A DNA stretch of 64,000 bases. It comes from JASHPR01 sp963833885 (GTDB lineage: Bacteria > Actinomycetota > Actinomycetes > Streptosporangiales > Streptosporangiaceae). Location of the stretch: positions 80,635 to 144,634 of the forward strand of contig CAWHZU010000029.1 of assembly GCA_963833885.1 (NCBI GenBank), read 5' to 3'. Positions 35,806-46,632 of this stretch are shown here, piece after piece. The notes under the pieces are model-generated. The model did not search any database. It was not told the DNA's origin and worked only from the letters and a program-made list of their open reading frames with translations. The translations under genes and the position numbers were made by a program. Numbering within the stretch: position 1 is the stretch's first letter; each line of letters starts with the position of its first letter.

Positions 35806-35990
35806 GTTGTGACTCCTGGTTCTTGGCGGTCGCCGGGTCGCCTCGCCGCCTGCCTGTGGCCGCGGGCGTGAACCGGTACCGCATATAAGTGGGTGTCCAG
35901 TGCCAGCTACTGTAACGCTCGCAGGGGCCTGCGGATTCCCGCGGAATTCCCGCCGGAAGCGAGGTCTGGCAGGGCTGGACGGGCAGAAGA

Positions 35991-38241
<2,251 letters not shown>

Positions 38242-38928
38242 GAGGGGTCCTTCCCAGGGCGCGGGTTGAAGTGCAGATTCGGTCGCTGCCACCCGCTGTC
38301 ATGCTCCGGCCAATTAGCCGGGCCACTTGAAGTTGTGCAATTCGCCGTCCCGCGCCATGTCCCGCGCCGTCCGGCGATATACCGCGCGGCCTTCCATTCG
38401 CAGTACGTACTGCGACCGGCTAGACCTAGCGCTGGCACCAGCACCGACACTGGAAAATCAGGCTTTCCTCCGCCGTGCACCGACCGCGCCTGGCAGGTGT
38501 GGTGGTGCGGGGGTTGGATGTCTCTGGCAGCCACAGCCCTCCGCTGGTTGCGGACGGGGACTGGCGGCAGACAGGCGAGCACCTCTCCCCATGGCGGGGC
38601 ATCTGGTGCGGCACCAAGCTTAACACCATGCACGGCCACGGCATTCCTTCGGAGCTGTCCCACAGTTGCACAAGAAGCCAGCAGCCTCTGCCCGACCGGT
38701 TTCCGGGTACGCTCCTGGCCGCCGTGCGGGGGTAAGGGCTCGGCAAGCAGGACGGAAAGCCAGGCTTGGCTGTCGACATCCAGGGGGCTTACAACGCATG
38801 CGGTACCCGTTTCATCGACGATTGAACCGCACGGTCGCCAACTCCCCGGACCCGAACACGTTGCTGGTTCAGATGCCCGGAACCTACTTCAACCAGGCGA
38901 TTCTCACAAGTCCCTAAGAACAGAACGG
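38242..38928. other. Long region upstream of rho without a recognised gene
   Basis: These 687 bp precede the rho start and follow the end of the DALR protein gene. I see no convincing coding sequence or known riboswitch. Long rho leaders that mediate autoregulation are known in bacteria, so a leader role is possible. Related actinomycetes usually carry argS, lysA and threonine genes around here; none is present. Confidence 0.4.
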
Positions 38929-39909
38929 TTAGATGCGCATCGGCGCTGCCACGCCGATGAGCCGCAGCCCCGCCGCGATTGCGGCCTGCGCGGCGGCCGC
39001 CAGCCACAGCCTGGCCGACGCCTCGGCCGGGTCCGGCGGGGCTTGCCGGCCGCCGAACGGCAGGGCCGGATGCCCCTCGGCGCAGTCCAGCCACCGGGAC
39101 GCCAAGCGCTCGACGTGCCGGGCGAGCACGTCGGGCCTGCGCCGCCGGGCGGCCGCAGCGACGCGTTCGGGCAACCACGACATCGCCGCCAGCAGCTCGA
39201 GCTCTCCCGCGCGGGAAAGCAACTCTGCGTGGAACTCCCCGCGCCCGATGCCCAGGTCACCAGCCCACCGCAGCACCGATGCGGCTTGCGCGTGGGCATA
39301 TCGCACGAGGAAAAACGGACTCTCAAGACCGCCCGTTACGAGGCGCGCCGCGTCGATCGGCTCCGCACCCGCCGACGCCGACCTGGCCAACGCGTAACGG
39401 ACCGGGTCTTGGCCCGCGTAGGCCACGGCGGCCGCCGGAGCCTGACCGGTGGGAGCACGGCGTACCGGGCGGATATCAAGGGTGGCGCCGCTGCACTGGG
39501 CTGCCCGGCCGGTCACTGCGTCGGTGACGAGCCGGCGGGCCGCCGCCCAGGTCGGGGCGCTGGCCGGGTCGTCTGAGGCGGGCGCGGAAACCGACGTGCC
39601 GCGCAGCGCGTCGCTGGCAGCGCAGGCGGCGCCGGCCTCGGCGACGCGGACGGCAAGGCCAGCGAGCGCGCGGTCGGTGACGGTCACGGTCAGGTAGCCG
39701 CCGCCGGTGACGCGTGCCGCCTCGATCCAGGACTCGCCGCGCAGCCTGCCGGCCAGATCGGCAGCAATCCTGGCGGGCTCCGGGCCGGCCTCGCTGGCCA
39801 TCAGGAACGGCAGCGAGGTGGCGTAGCTGCCGGGAGCGCCGCCCGGCGCCGGGCGCCAGGTGCCTGACGCGCGCACGCCGAGCGCGGCGGCGATATCGCC
39901 GGGGATCAC
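38929..39909 (-). CDS. ArgS-like protein with DALR anticodon-binding domain but no synthetase core
   Basis: The protein is 326 residues. The N-terminal ~90 residues resemble the ArgS additional domain (PGDIAAALG, YLTVTVTDRA). The C-terminal ~130 residues are the DALR anticodon-binding domain (FFLVRYAHAQAASVLRWAGD). The HIGH/KMSKS catalytic core is absent, so it cannot charge tRNA. Such pseudo-ArgS proteins are encoded near argS and rho in streptomycetes and may bind tRNA-Arg. The function is unknown. Confidence 0.75.
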   Translation of the reverse strand: MIPGDIAAALGVRASGTWRPAPGGAPGSYATSLPFLMASEAGPEPARIAADLAGRLRGESWIEAARVTGGGYLTVTVTDRALAGLAVRVAEAGAACAASDALRGTSVSAPASDDPASAPTWAAARRLVTDAVTGRAAQCSGATLDIRPVRRAPTGQAPAAAVAYAGQDPVRYALARSASAGAEPIDAARLVTGGLESPFFLVRYAHAQAASVLRWAGDLGIGRGEFHAELLSRAGELELLAAMSWLPERVAAAARRRRPDVLARHVERLASRWLDCAEGHPALPFGGRQAPPDPAEASARLWLAAAAQAAIAAGLRLIGVAAPMRI

Positions 39910-39962
39910 ACGCCCAGGCTAGATCCGGCCGTCGTTCGTCGCCTCACGCAGTGGCCGGCGGG

Positions 39963-40358
39963 TCAGTCGAACACGCTGGTCGGCGCGCCGGCCAGCTCGC
40001 GGACCACACGGATCATCTCGGCCGGATCGAACGGCTTGGTCAGGTAGGCATCCACACCGATCTGGCGCCCCCGCGACCGGTCGTCTTCCTGTGCCCGCGC
40101 CGTGATCAAGACGACCTTGATGCCCGCCGTCTGCGGATTCCTGCGCAGCTGAGTCGCTGTCACCCAGCCGTCCAGGCGCGGCATCATCACGTCCAGAGTG
40201 ATCACGTCCGGCTGGACCTCGGTGACCTTGTCCAGGCAGTCCTGGCCGTCGACGGCCGTAACCACGTCGAACCCCTCGAGCGTCAGGTTAACGGCAATGA
40301 GCTGCCTGATGACCTCGTCATCGTCGACAACCAGCACCCGGCCCAGTCCGTGTGTCAC
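39963..40358 (-). CDS. Single-domain response regulator (CheY-like receiver)
   Basis: The protein is 131 residues from GTG 40358. A receiver domain is the whole protein: acidic pocket in VLVVDDDEVIR, phosphorylated Asp in ITLDVMMPRLDGW, conserved Thr in VLITAR and Lys in LTKPFDP. There is no output domain and no kinase gene next to it. The frame is open far upstream through the tRNA, but that part is not protein-like. Confidence 0.88.
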   Translation of the reverse strand: MTHGLGRVLVVDDDEVIRQLIAVNLTLEGFDVVTAVDGQDCLDKVTEVQPDVITLDVMMPRLDGWVTATQLRRNPQTAGIKVVLITARAQEDDRSRGRQIGVDAYLTKPFDPAEMIRVVRELAGAPTSVFD

Positions 40359-40477
40359 CCGGGCGACAGTATCTTCTCTCACGCTTGTATGCGCGCTGAT
40401 CGGCCCCGTATTCACATACCCACGGTACTGGTACCCTGGCTCCGGCTCGCGGTCAATGCCCGACGGGCCGTGTCTGA

Positions 40478-40552
40478 GCCCCCATAGCTCAGGGGATAGA
40501 GCAACGGCCTCCGGAGCCGTGTGCGCAGGTTCGAATCCTGCTGGGGGCGCCA
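40478..40552 (+). tRNA. tRNA-Arg (anticodon CCG)
   Basis: The cloverleaf is complete: acceptor stem GCCCCCA/TGGGGGC, D arm GCTCAGGGGATAGAGC, anticodon arm ACGGC-CTCCGGA-GCCGT with anticodon CCG, T arm with GGTTCGAATCC and an encoded CCA. It is the attachment site of the element that follows: its 3' 43 bp (40509-40551) are repeated at 62648-62690. Confidence 0.95.
40509..40551. other. attL: 43-bp direct repeat within tRNA-Arg
   Basis: These 43 bases, from the anticodon loop to the second C of CCA, are identical to 62648-62690. The intact tRNA is on this side, so integration used the tRNA 3' half as core site and the element lies to the right. Confidence 0.93.
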
Positions 40553-40847
40553 GCCTGTTACCTGCGAAAACCGGCCCTGACCAGGACCGATGCGGTCCGG
40601 GCCGTGCTGCTGGCTCCGCCACCTTCCGCCACGGCGGGCCGCCATCCGCCAGGTTCCTCCCCCGTATCGCCCCCGGCGCGCCCGCCTGGTCCCCACGCCC
40701 TGACCACGGGCGCGCCGCCGCCCCGACCCGGGCACAGGCTCGCACGGCTGCGGGACTGGCAGTTGGCAGCGGGCTGCAGATAGATAGGTCACGGTGTGAT
40801 TGCGCCCAGAATTGCGGCCCGGCGCCAATTCCCGGGAGGAACTCGCG

Positions 40848-41908
40848 GTGAGCGTCGAGGCGATTTCGTGGGCTCTTAATCTCGCGCCCGTGCCGCGCGA
40901 CCGCGGCGGGAAGCCGAATCCGGCCTGCAAGGCGGTGCTGATCGGGCTGGCCAACCATGCCGGCCCCGACGGCAAGGAAGCGTTCCCTGCGGTCAGGACG
41001 CTGATCCGCTACACCTGCCTGTCCGAGCGGACCGTGCAGACCGCGCTGGACCGGCTGGAGGCCGACGGGATCATCCGGCCGTGTGACCCGGCGGTGGTCG
41101 CCGCGAAGATCAAGCGGGCCGACCGGCGCCCGCAGGGCTGGGACCTTGCGATGCACCTGATCCGCGACGACCTGGACGACGAGGACCTGGCGGCGCTGGA
41201 GCGCCAGTTCCCTGGCCTGACCGCCCGCGTCGCCGCCATGCGGCGGCGAATGGCCAGGTCAGCGACAGCGCAGGCCGCGGGGTGCAGCAGTTGCACCCCG
41301 CGGCTGAAACGCCTGTGGATAACGCGGCTGGCGAGGTGCAGCCATTGCACCCCGTGACGGCGACGGGGTGCAACCACCGCACCAACGGGGTGCAACTGCT
41401 GCGGGAACGGGGTGCAGCAGTTGCACCCGAACCGTCCTTGGAACCACCCAGGGAACCGCCCGCCGCCACCCGCGCGGGCGCGCGCGACCCCGGCGCTCCC
41501 CGGACGACCGGCCGGGCGGAGGCGGCGGCGTGAGCCGAGTTCTTCGCCCAGCTCGGGCCGGGCTGGCCGCTGACCGGCGGCCAGCGGCGCCGCCTGGCGC
41601 CCGACGCTGGCCGCCGCGCTGGCGCCGGGATGGGCGCCGACCGCGCTGGCGCAGTTCGTGGGCGCGAACACCGCCGGGGTCCGCAGCCCGGCCGCGGTAC
41701 TGGCCGCCCGGCTGTCGCCGGCGGAGCTGCCCGCGCCGCCTGGCGGGGCCCGGGTCCGCGCCCGGCCGCCGTGGTGCGGAGGGGCGATGTGACGAGCGGA
41801 CCCGGATGCTGGGCCGCTAGGGCGGCGACGACGCCGTCGCGGTGCCCGCGCTGTCACCCGCTCGCCGCCGATGGCGCCCCGACAGCACACGCGGGCCTGG
41901 GCTCTGGC
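40848..41908 (+). pseudogene. Helix-turn-helix initiator-like protein of the element, frameshifted
   Basis: Translation starts at GTG 40848 with GGGAGGA 7 nt upstream. The first ~150 residues form a winged-helix/DnaD-like domain of mobile-element replication or regulatory proteins (FPAVRTLIRYTCLSERTVQT, then ALDRLEADGIIRP). The first frame ends at 41357. Conserved-looking sequence continues in other frames as VQQLHPAAETPVDNAAG, FFAQLGPGWPLTGGQRRRLA and the zinc-ribbon-like RCPRCHPL, so at least four one-base shifts break a ~350-residue protein. The shifts are at a G-run near 41279 (base missing), near 41600, near 41785 and after about 41815. The five dyad repeats at 41279-41429 lie inside it. 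The role as initiator is inference from position beside attL. Confidence 0.65.
41279..41429. repeat. Array of five dyads GGGGTGCA-N5-TGCACCCC
   Basis: Copies of 21 bp start at 41279 (perfect), 41333 (one mismatch), 41365 and 41387 (left arm perfect, right arm decayed) and 41409 (one mismatch). The last three are spaced by exactly 22 bp, about two helical turns. In one frame they encode VQQLHP-type peptide repeats, but the dyad symmetry suggests a protein-binding array (iteron-like). Confidence 0.8.
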
Positions 41909-41988
41909 GATGACGACTCGACGCAAACGGCCGTTTGGGGACTGCCTGGGTCAGCGGGCAGCGGCTGCGCAGGCCCGGCGCCGGACGG

Positions 41989-42288
41989 TCAGCTGGCGCC
42001 GGCGCGGGTCGCCGTGAGGTTGCCGGCAGCCGGGTCGCGCTGATGCGTGCCCGGGAGTGGTTCCGGCAGGGCCTGCGATGCGGGTGGCCGGCCGCGCGGG
42101 CGGGGGCCCGGCCAGACCGGCGTGAGCGTGGCCAGGGACCGGTCGGGGTCGCGGTGCAGCCAGCGCAGGCAGGCGCGCAGGAACGCGTCCATCTCTTTGC
42201 CCCGGACGATGAGGTCGTCCTGGGCGTCGGCGTACTCGGCGGGCTCGGGCCGGAAGGTCCGGGCCGGATGTCGGTGCTGGCTGGACAT
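41989..42288 (-). CDS. Small element-encoded hypothetical protein
   Basis: The protein is 99 residues from ATG 42288 (MSSQHRHPARTF). The central part, ADAQDDLIVRGKEMDAFLRA followed by CLRWLHRDPDRSLATL, resembles a short helical protein recurrent in actinomycete integrative elements. No named family is certain. It is divergent from the MoxR gene, and the shared promoter region holds two operator-like dyads, so it may be the regulator of that operon. Confidence 0.55.
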   Translation of the reverse strand: MSSQHRHPARTFRPEPAEYADAQDDLIVRGKEMDAFLRACLRWLHRDPDRSLATLTPVWPGPRPRGRPPASQALPEPLPGTHQRDPAAGNLTATRAGAS

Positions 42289-42304
42289 GATCAAGATCAT
42301 TCCA

Positions 42305-42359
42305 TAATGGCTTGCCACTTGTCCATCATGAGGCTAGCGTATTAAGTGGCAAGCCACTT
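42305..42359. promoter_or_regulatory. Divergent promoter region with two AAGTGGC-N2-GCCACTT dyads
   Basis: Site B (42344-42359) is a perfect dyad AAGTGGC-AA-GCCACTT. Site A (42305-42320) is a near copy with the centre TT and a changed left arm. They are 39 bp apart and lie between the divergent small gene (start 42288) and the MoxR-like gene (start 42379), which is the expected layout of a repressor-controlled divergent promoter. Confidence 0.65.
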
Positions 42360-42378
42360 TAATGGACGCGAGGAGCAG

Positions 42379-43605
42379 ATGACAACCCCCACCACGACCC
42401 CCGCCGCCTCGGGCGGCGGCACCGTCGCACAGCGGCTGACCGCGATCGCGGCGGAGCTGGCCGACCTGTTCTATGAGCGCTCCAGCGTGATCCGGGCGCT
42501 GATCATCGCCCTGCTGGCCGGGCAGCACTCGCTGCTGCTGGGGCCGCCCGGGACTGCCAAGTCCGAGCTGGCCCGCGAGCTGACCGGCCGCATCGACGGG
42601 GCACGGTACTGGGAGATCCTGCTGAGCAAGTTCACCGACCCTAAGCGCATGTTCGGGCCGGTCGACGTCGCAGCGCTGACCCGGGGCGAGTACACCCAGG
42701 TATTCGACGGCCGGGCGACTCAGTGCGAGATCGCGTTCATCGACGAGATCTTCAAATGCTCGGCCGGGGCGCTGAACGAGACCCTCGCGTTCCTCAACGA
42801 GCGGCTGTACCACCCCGAGAACGGCGGGCCGCCGGTCGACTGCCCGCTGATCTCCGCCATCACCGCGTCCAACGAGCTGCCGGCCGGGGAGGAACTCAAC
42901 GCGGTCTACGACCGGCTGCTGGTCCGGCTGGAGGTCGGCTACCTGGCAGGACCCGTCCAACTTCGCGGCTCTGGTCCGAAGCGCGGTTGCCGCGCCGGTC
43001 CCGGCCGCCCGGACCACGGTCGACCTGGCCGAGCTGCAGGCAGCGGTCGCGGCCGGGGTGCCCGCCGTTCGAGGTGCCGGACGCGGATGGTGGACGCGGT
43101 CTGCACGCTGCGGGCGGCGCTGCGCCGCCAGGAGCTGGTCGTGCTCGGACCGGCGGTGGAAGCAGGCCGTCCGGCTGCTGCAGGCCTCGGCCTACCTGGA
43201 CGGGCGCGGACAGGTCGAGAGCCACGGACCTGGCCGTGCTAACTGCGGTGCTGTGGGACTCCACGGCGCAGCGCCCGGCGGTCGAACGCGAGGTGCTGCA
43301 GCTGGTCAACCCCGACGCCCGCGAGGCCCTGGACCTGCTGGACGCGATCGAGGAGCTGGAGGCCCAGCTGGACGCCAAGGCGGGCCAGTCCCGCGAGGCG
43401 CTGAGCGAGTGGGCGATCAAGGAGGCCAACTGCAAGCTGGCCCGGGCCGGCAAGCGGCTGAGCGAGATGCGGGACGGAATCGGCAGCGGCCGGGCGGTCG
43501 GTCGCCACGCTGGACCAGGTCATCGCCCGCTGCCGCGCAGTCCACGCCCGGGTCATGGTCGAGGCGCTCGGCGTCGACGCGTCCATGGTCAACGCGAGTC
43601 TGTGA
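42379..43605 (+). pseudogene. MoxR/RavA-like AAA+ ATPase, frameshifted
   Basis: The ATG at 42379 follows AGGAG. The AAA+ module is in one frame to ~42950: Walker A LLLGPPGTAKSE (55-62), FTDPKRMFGPVDVAAL, Walker B CEIAFIDEIFK and sensor ITASNELP. MoxR ATPases of the RavA group remodel targets together with a vWA partner. After 42950 the conserved protein continues across several frames (AALVRSAVAAPVPAARTTVD; AVLWDSTAQRPAVEREVLQL; ALGVDASMVNASL, stop 43605). Each join needs removal of one base, near 42949, 43068, 43086, 43144, 43219 and 43498. Either the gene is freshly dead or the sequence has insertion errors. Confidence 0.75.
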
Positions 43606-43616
43606 GGGCGACGGTC

Positions 43617-45239
43617 ATGGCGAAGACCAAGACGCTGGCGAAACTGGCCGACCTGGCGGGCAAGGCCGGGCGCTGGCTCGGGCTGGCCGCCCCGCCCGTG
43701 CGGCACACGGGGCGGTCGGGTCGGACCGGTTCGACGAGATGACCTGGCGCGAGATCACCAGCCAGTCAGCCGGGCTGCGAGACCTGGCCGGCGAGCTGGG
43801 TGAGCGGCACGACTACGCCGCCGACCTGGTGCGCGACATGTTCCTGGCCGCCTGCAAGGCCAGCCCCGCAGCGTGCGATAGCCCAGCCGAGATGGACCCG
43901 TCCCGGCTAGTCAACCGGCAGGTCGATCACCGGCGCTGCTGGCATCGCCCGAGTTCGCCGAGCTGCGCCGCGAGACCGCCGGGCGACCCCTACGCCAGCG
44001 CGATGGCCGTACTGGCGCAGGCAGCGACCATCCGCCGCATGCTGGAGCAGGCCCGCGACGCCCAGCGCGCCGCCGACGAGGCTGCCGGGGCCGCGCAAGC
44101 AGGAGGACGATCGCCGCAGCGGCGGTCGAAGTGGCCATAGAGCAGGCCGCCGGCGAAGCCGACCAGGACGGCAGCGTGTCCGCTGAGGTGGCCGGAGCGG
44201 TCGATGTAGCCGTCGAGGCCGCTCAGGCCGCCAGCGAGCGGGCCGCTGCAGCGGCGCAGACGGCATCCCGGGCGCTCGCGGCGGCGGCGCCCGGGATGCG
44301 CGCTACCGGCCGTGCCGGAGCGCAGCAGGCGGCCCAGGACACCCGCGAGGAAGCAGCGTTGATGGCAGCCTGGGGCGTAGGCGAGGGCAAGCTGGCCGCG
44401 GATGGACTTCGAGACCGCGGCGACGCCTCGCCGAGCGGCTCCGGTCGGGGCGCATGGCGCAGTTCACCAGCTTGATCGGCCGGTTCCGGCGCATGGCCGA
44501 GGGCGAGCGAGCCCGCCGCATCGAGCAGGTTCCCGGCGAACTGGTCGGCATCCAGACCGGCGATGACCTCGGCTGCCTGATCCCCAGCGAGCTGGCCGCC
44601 CTCGGCGTGCCCGCGATGCGGGCAGTGTTCGCCGCCCGCTACGCCGAGGGACGGCTCTTCATCTACGAACAGCGCGGCGAGACCCAGGCCGGACAGGGCG
44701 CGATCATCTGCTGCGTCGACTGTTCCGGCTCCATGGGCACAAAGCTGCCGGACACCGGGCTCAGCGGAGAGGCCTGGGCCAAGGCCTGTGCGATGGCCAT
44801 GCTCGACCAGGCCCAGGCCGCCAAGCGCGACTTCGCCGGCATCCTGTTCGGCTCGGCCAGCGAGGTAAAGGTGTTCCGATTCCCCGCGGCCGACCCTGTG
44901 CCGATCGCCGAGGTGCTCGACTTCGCCGAGTTCTTCTGGGGCGGCGGCACCAACTTCGAGGAACCCCTCGCCACGGCTGCCGAGCTGCTGGCGGCCGAGT
45001 TCAACGCCGACGGGCGGATGCGCGGCGACATAGCGCTCATCACCGACGGGATCTGCGGCGTGAGCGAGGACTGGATGCGCGCCTGGAACCAGCGCAAGGC
45101 CGCACTTGGGTTTCGGGTGTTCGGCATCCAGGTGGGCCGGGCGCCCGGGCCAGTCCTGGAAGCCCTCAGCGACAACGTGCGCGCGATCGAGGACCTGGCC
45201 GACCCGGGCCAAGTCGCCGACATCTTCCGGGTCATCTGA
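43617..45239 (+). pseudogene. vWA-domain protein (ViaA/CoxE-like); N-terminal half frameshifted, C-terminal 261 codons intact
   Basis: The ATG at 43617 gives MAKTKTLAKLADLAGKAGRW. Conserved helical sequence then moves between frames (REITSQSAGLRDLAGELGER; ASAMAVLAQAATIRRMLEQA; AQAASERAAAAAQTASRAL) until 44454, from where the frame is open to the stop. The intact part has the vWA fold with a MIDAS metal site: DCSGSMG, Thr in GGGTNFEEPL and Asp in ALITDGI. It is the usual partner of a MoxR ATPase and lies 12 bp after it. If translation starts at ATG 44454, a stand-alone vWA domain is still made. Confidence 0.75.
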
Positions 45240-45256
45240 TTAGGCAGGAGCAAGTC

Positions 45257-46297
45257 ATGACCACCGGCCACATGCCTCACTCCCCCGCCGGTTTCCGCGG
45301 CTATGTTGAGGCCCTGGAGGACGACGGCGCCCCGCTGCTGGGGCACCTCGTGCTGTACAGCGTGTTCTCTGGCGAGGTAGCCCCCGACCTGTGCCAGGCC
45401 TGGTTCAGCGAGCTCGGGCTGGACATGGCGCTCTGCCCAGGCGAGATCCGCGCCTGTGATGTGTACGAGAGGATCACCGGTCCGTCCGGGGTACGGCGCA
45501 AGTACCCGATCGGCGAGCCGCAGAGCAGGCGTCAGCGCCGCCAGGAGGGCGCCAAGGATCGTGAGGGCCTGCTGATGATCCGGCACGTTAGCCGGGACGA
45601 CAAGGCGATCGTGCGCAAGCTGGTCCGGGAAGTCCGCGACGAAGAACGGGTGCAACTGGAGTACGACGCCGGCCTGGCCGTGATCGCCTTCACCCGAGAC
45701 CGTGCCGACGCTGCGGCGCCTGGGGCAGGGTCCGTGGTGATCCAGCCGGACCGGGCCGCGATCGAGGCGCTGCCGATCGCGGAGCAGCAGCAGGTCGACG
45801 AGGTCCTCGGCGAGGTACGCGACAGCTTCGAGCGAGGCCGGCTGTACCTGAGCGGCGACAAGCTCCGGGCCGTGGTGCGTGACTACGTCGAGTCCTTCTG
45901 CCCGATCCAGGTCCGGCCCACAGGCGGGGTGTACTTCGTCGGCCGTCAGCACGCCGACACGCTCGGGGCACTGCGCGAGCTGGTGCGCCGCTTCGGGCAC
46001 GGCAGCAACCTCACCCGCGTGCCGATCGCCGACCACGACGAGATGCGCGAAATGGTTATCAGCGCCTTCATCGCCCGCGCCAACACCGAAGTGCACAAAC
46101 TCGCCGACGAGATCGACAAGACTCGCCGGTCCCAGGCCACCGCCACCGTGATCAAGGCGCTGCACGACCGGTTCACCGAACTGAAAGCCTCGGCCGCCGA
46201 GCACGAAGCCCTGCTAGCCGGGAGCATCGGCGACACCCAGGCGAGCATGCAACTGGTCCAACTGCAGCTCGCCAGCCTGCTGGCGATGGCCAGCTGA
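45257..46297 (+). CDS. Third gene of the MoxR-vWA operon, unknown function
   Basis: The protein is 346 residues and begins 18 bp after the vWA stop. The N-terminal ~95 residues are globular (HLVLYSVFSGEVAPDLCQAW). A central part follows (RDDKAIVRKLVREVRDEERV, VYFVGRQHADTLGALRELVR), and the last ~110 residues are helical and charged, probably a coiled coil. I do not recognise a catalytic motif. It resembles uncharacterised proteins that accompany MoxR-vWA pairs in actinomycete elements, so it is a candidate effector or target. A basic KEKTAKKGDAKVARPGPRKR stretch lies in another frame just after the stop, which hints that the true C-terminus may be longer. Confidence 0.65.
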   Translation: MTTGHMPHSPAGFRGYVEALEDDGAPLLGHLVLYSVFSGEVAPDLCQAWFSELGLDMALCPGEIRACDVYERITGPSGVRRKYPIGEPQSRRQRRQEGAKDREGLLMIRHVSRDDKAIVRKLVREVRDEERVQLEYDAGLAVIAFTRDRADAAAPGAGSVVIQPDRAAIEALPIAEQQQVDEVLGEVRDSFERGRLYLSGDKLRAVVRDYVESFCPIQVRPTGGVYFVGRQHADTLGALRELVRRFGHGSNLTRVPIADHDEMREMVISAFIARANTEVHKLADEIDKTRRSQATATVIKALHDRFTELKASAAEHEALLAGSIGDTQASMQLVQLQLASLLAMAS

Positions 46298-46632
46298 AAG
46301 AGAAGACCGCCAAGAAAGGCGACGCGAAGGTCGCTCGACCAGGCCCCCGCAAACGCAAGCCGCCCTCGCCCGGCGAGGGCGAGGACCGTGGCGCGGCGCG
46401 GCGGCCCGGGACCCTAGCCGGCGCCCGACGGCGCAGGCACCGTTTCAGGCTTTCAGGGCGTCCCGCCGGTCTCGGCGGAGAGCTGCTGATCAAGCGTGCC
46501 GCCGCCCCAGGGGCATGCGGCGCTGGGCAGCTTGCATCGTTTCCGCATCAACTCAGCTACTCCCTGTTACTGTTCCCCGGGGGAAGCCGGAGATGCGCGG
46601 CTGCGAGCAGGCAGGCCGCGGAAGGGGATGTC
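46298..46632. other. Spacer between the MoxR operon and the beta-propeller gene
   Basis: The first ~90 bp encode, in the -1 frame, a lysine/arginine/proline-rich stretch that may be a displaced tail of the preceding gene. From ~46,400 nothing coding is convincing. A GGAAGGGG ribosome-binding site lies just before the ATG at 46633. Confidence 0.4.

Noticed and set aside
41279..41429. CRISPR array
   Set aside because: Repeats are 21-bp dyads at irregular or 22-bp spacing without unique spacers, and no cas genes are present. No CRISPR was seen elsewhere.
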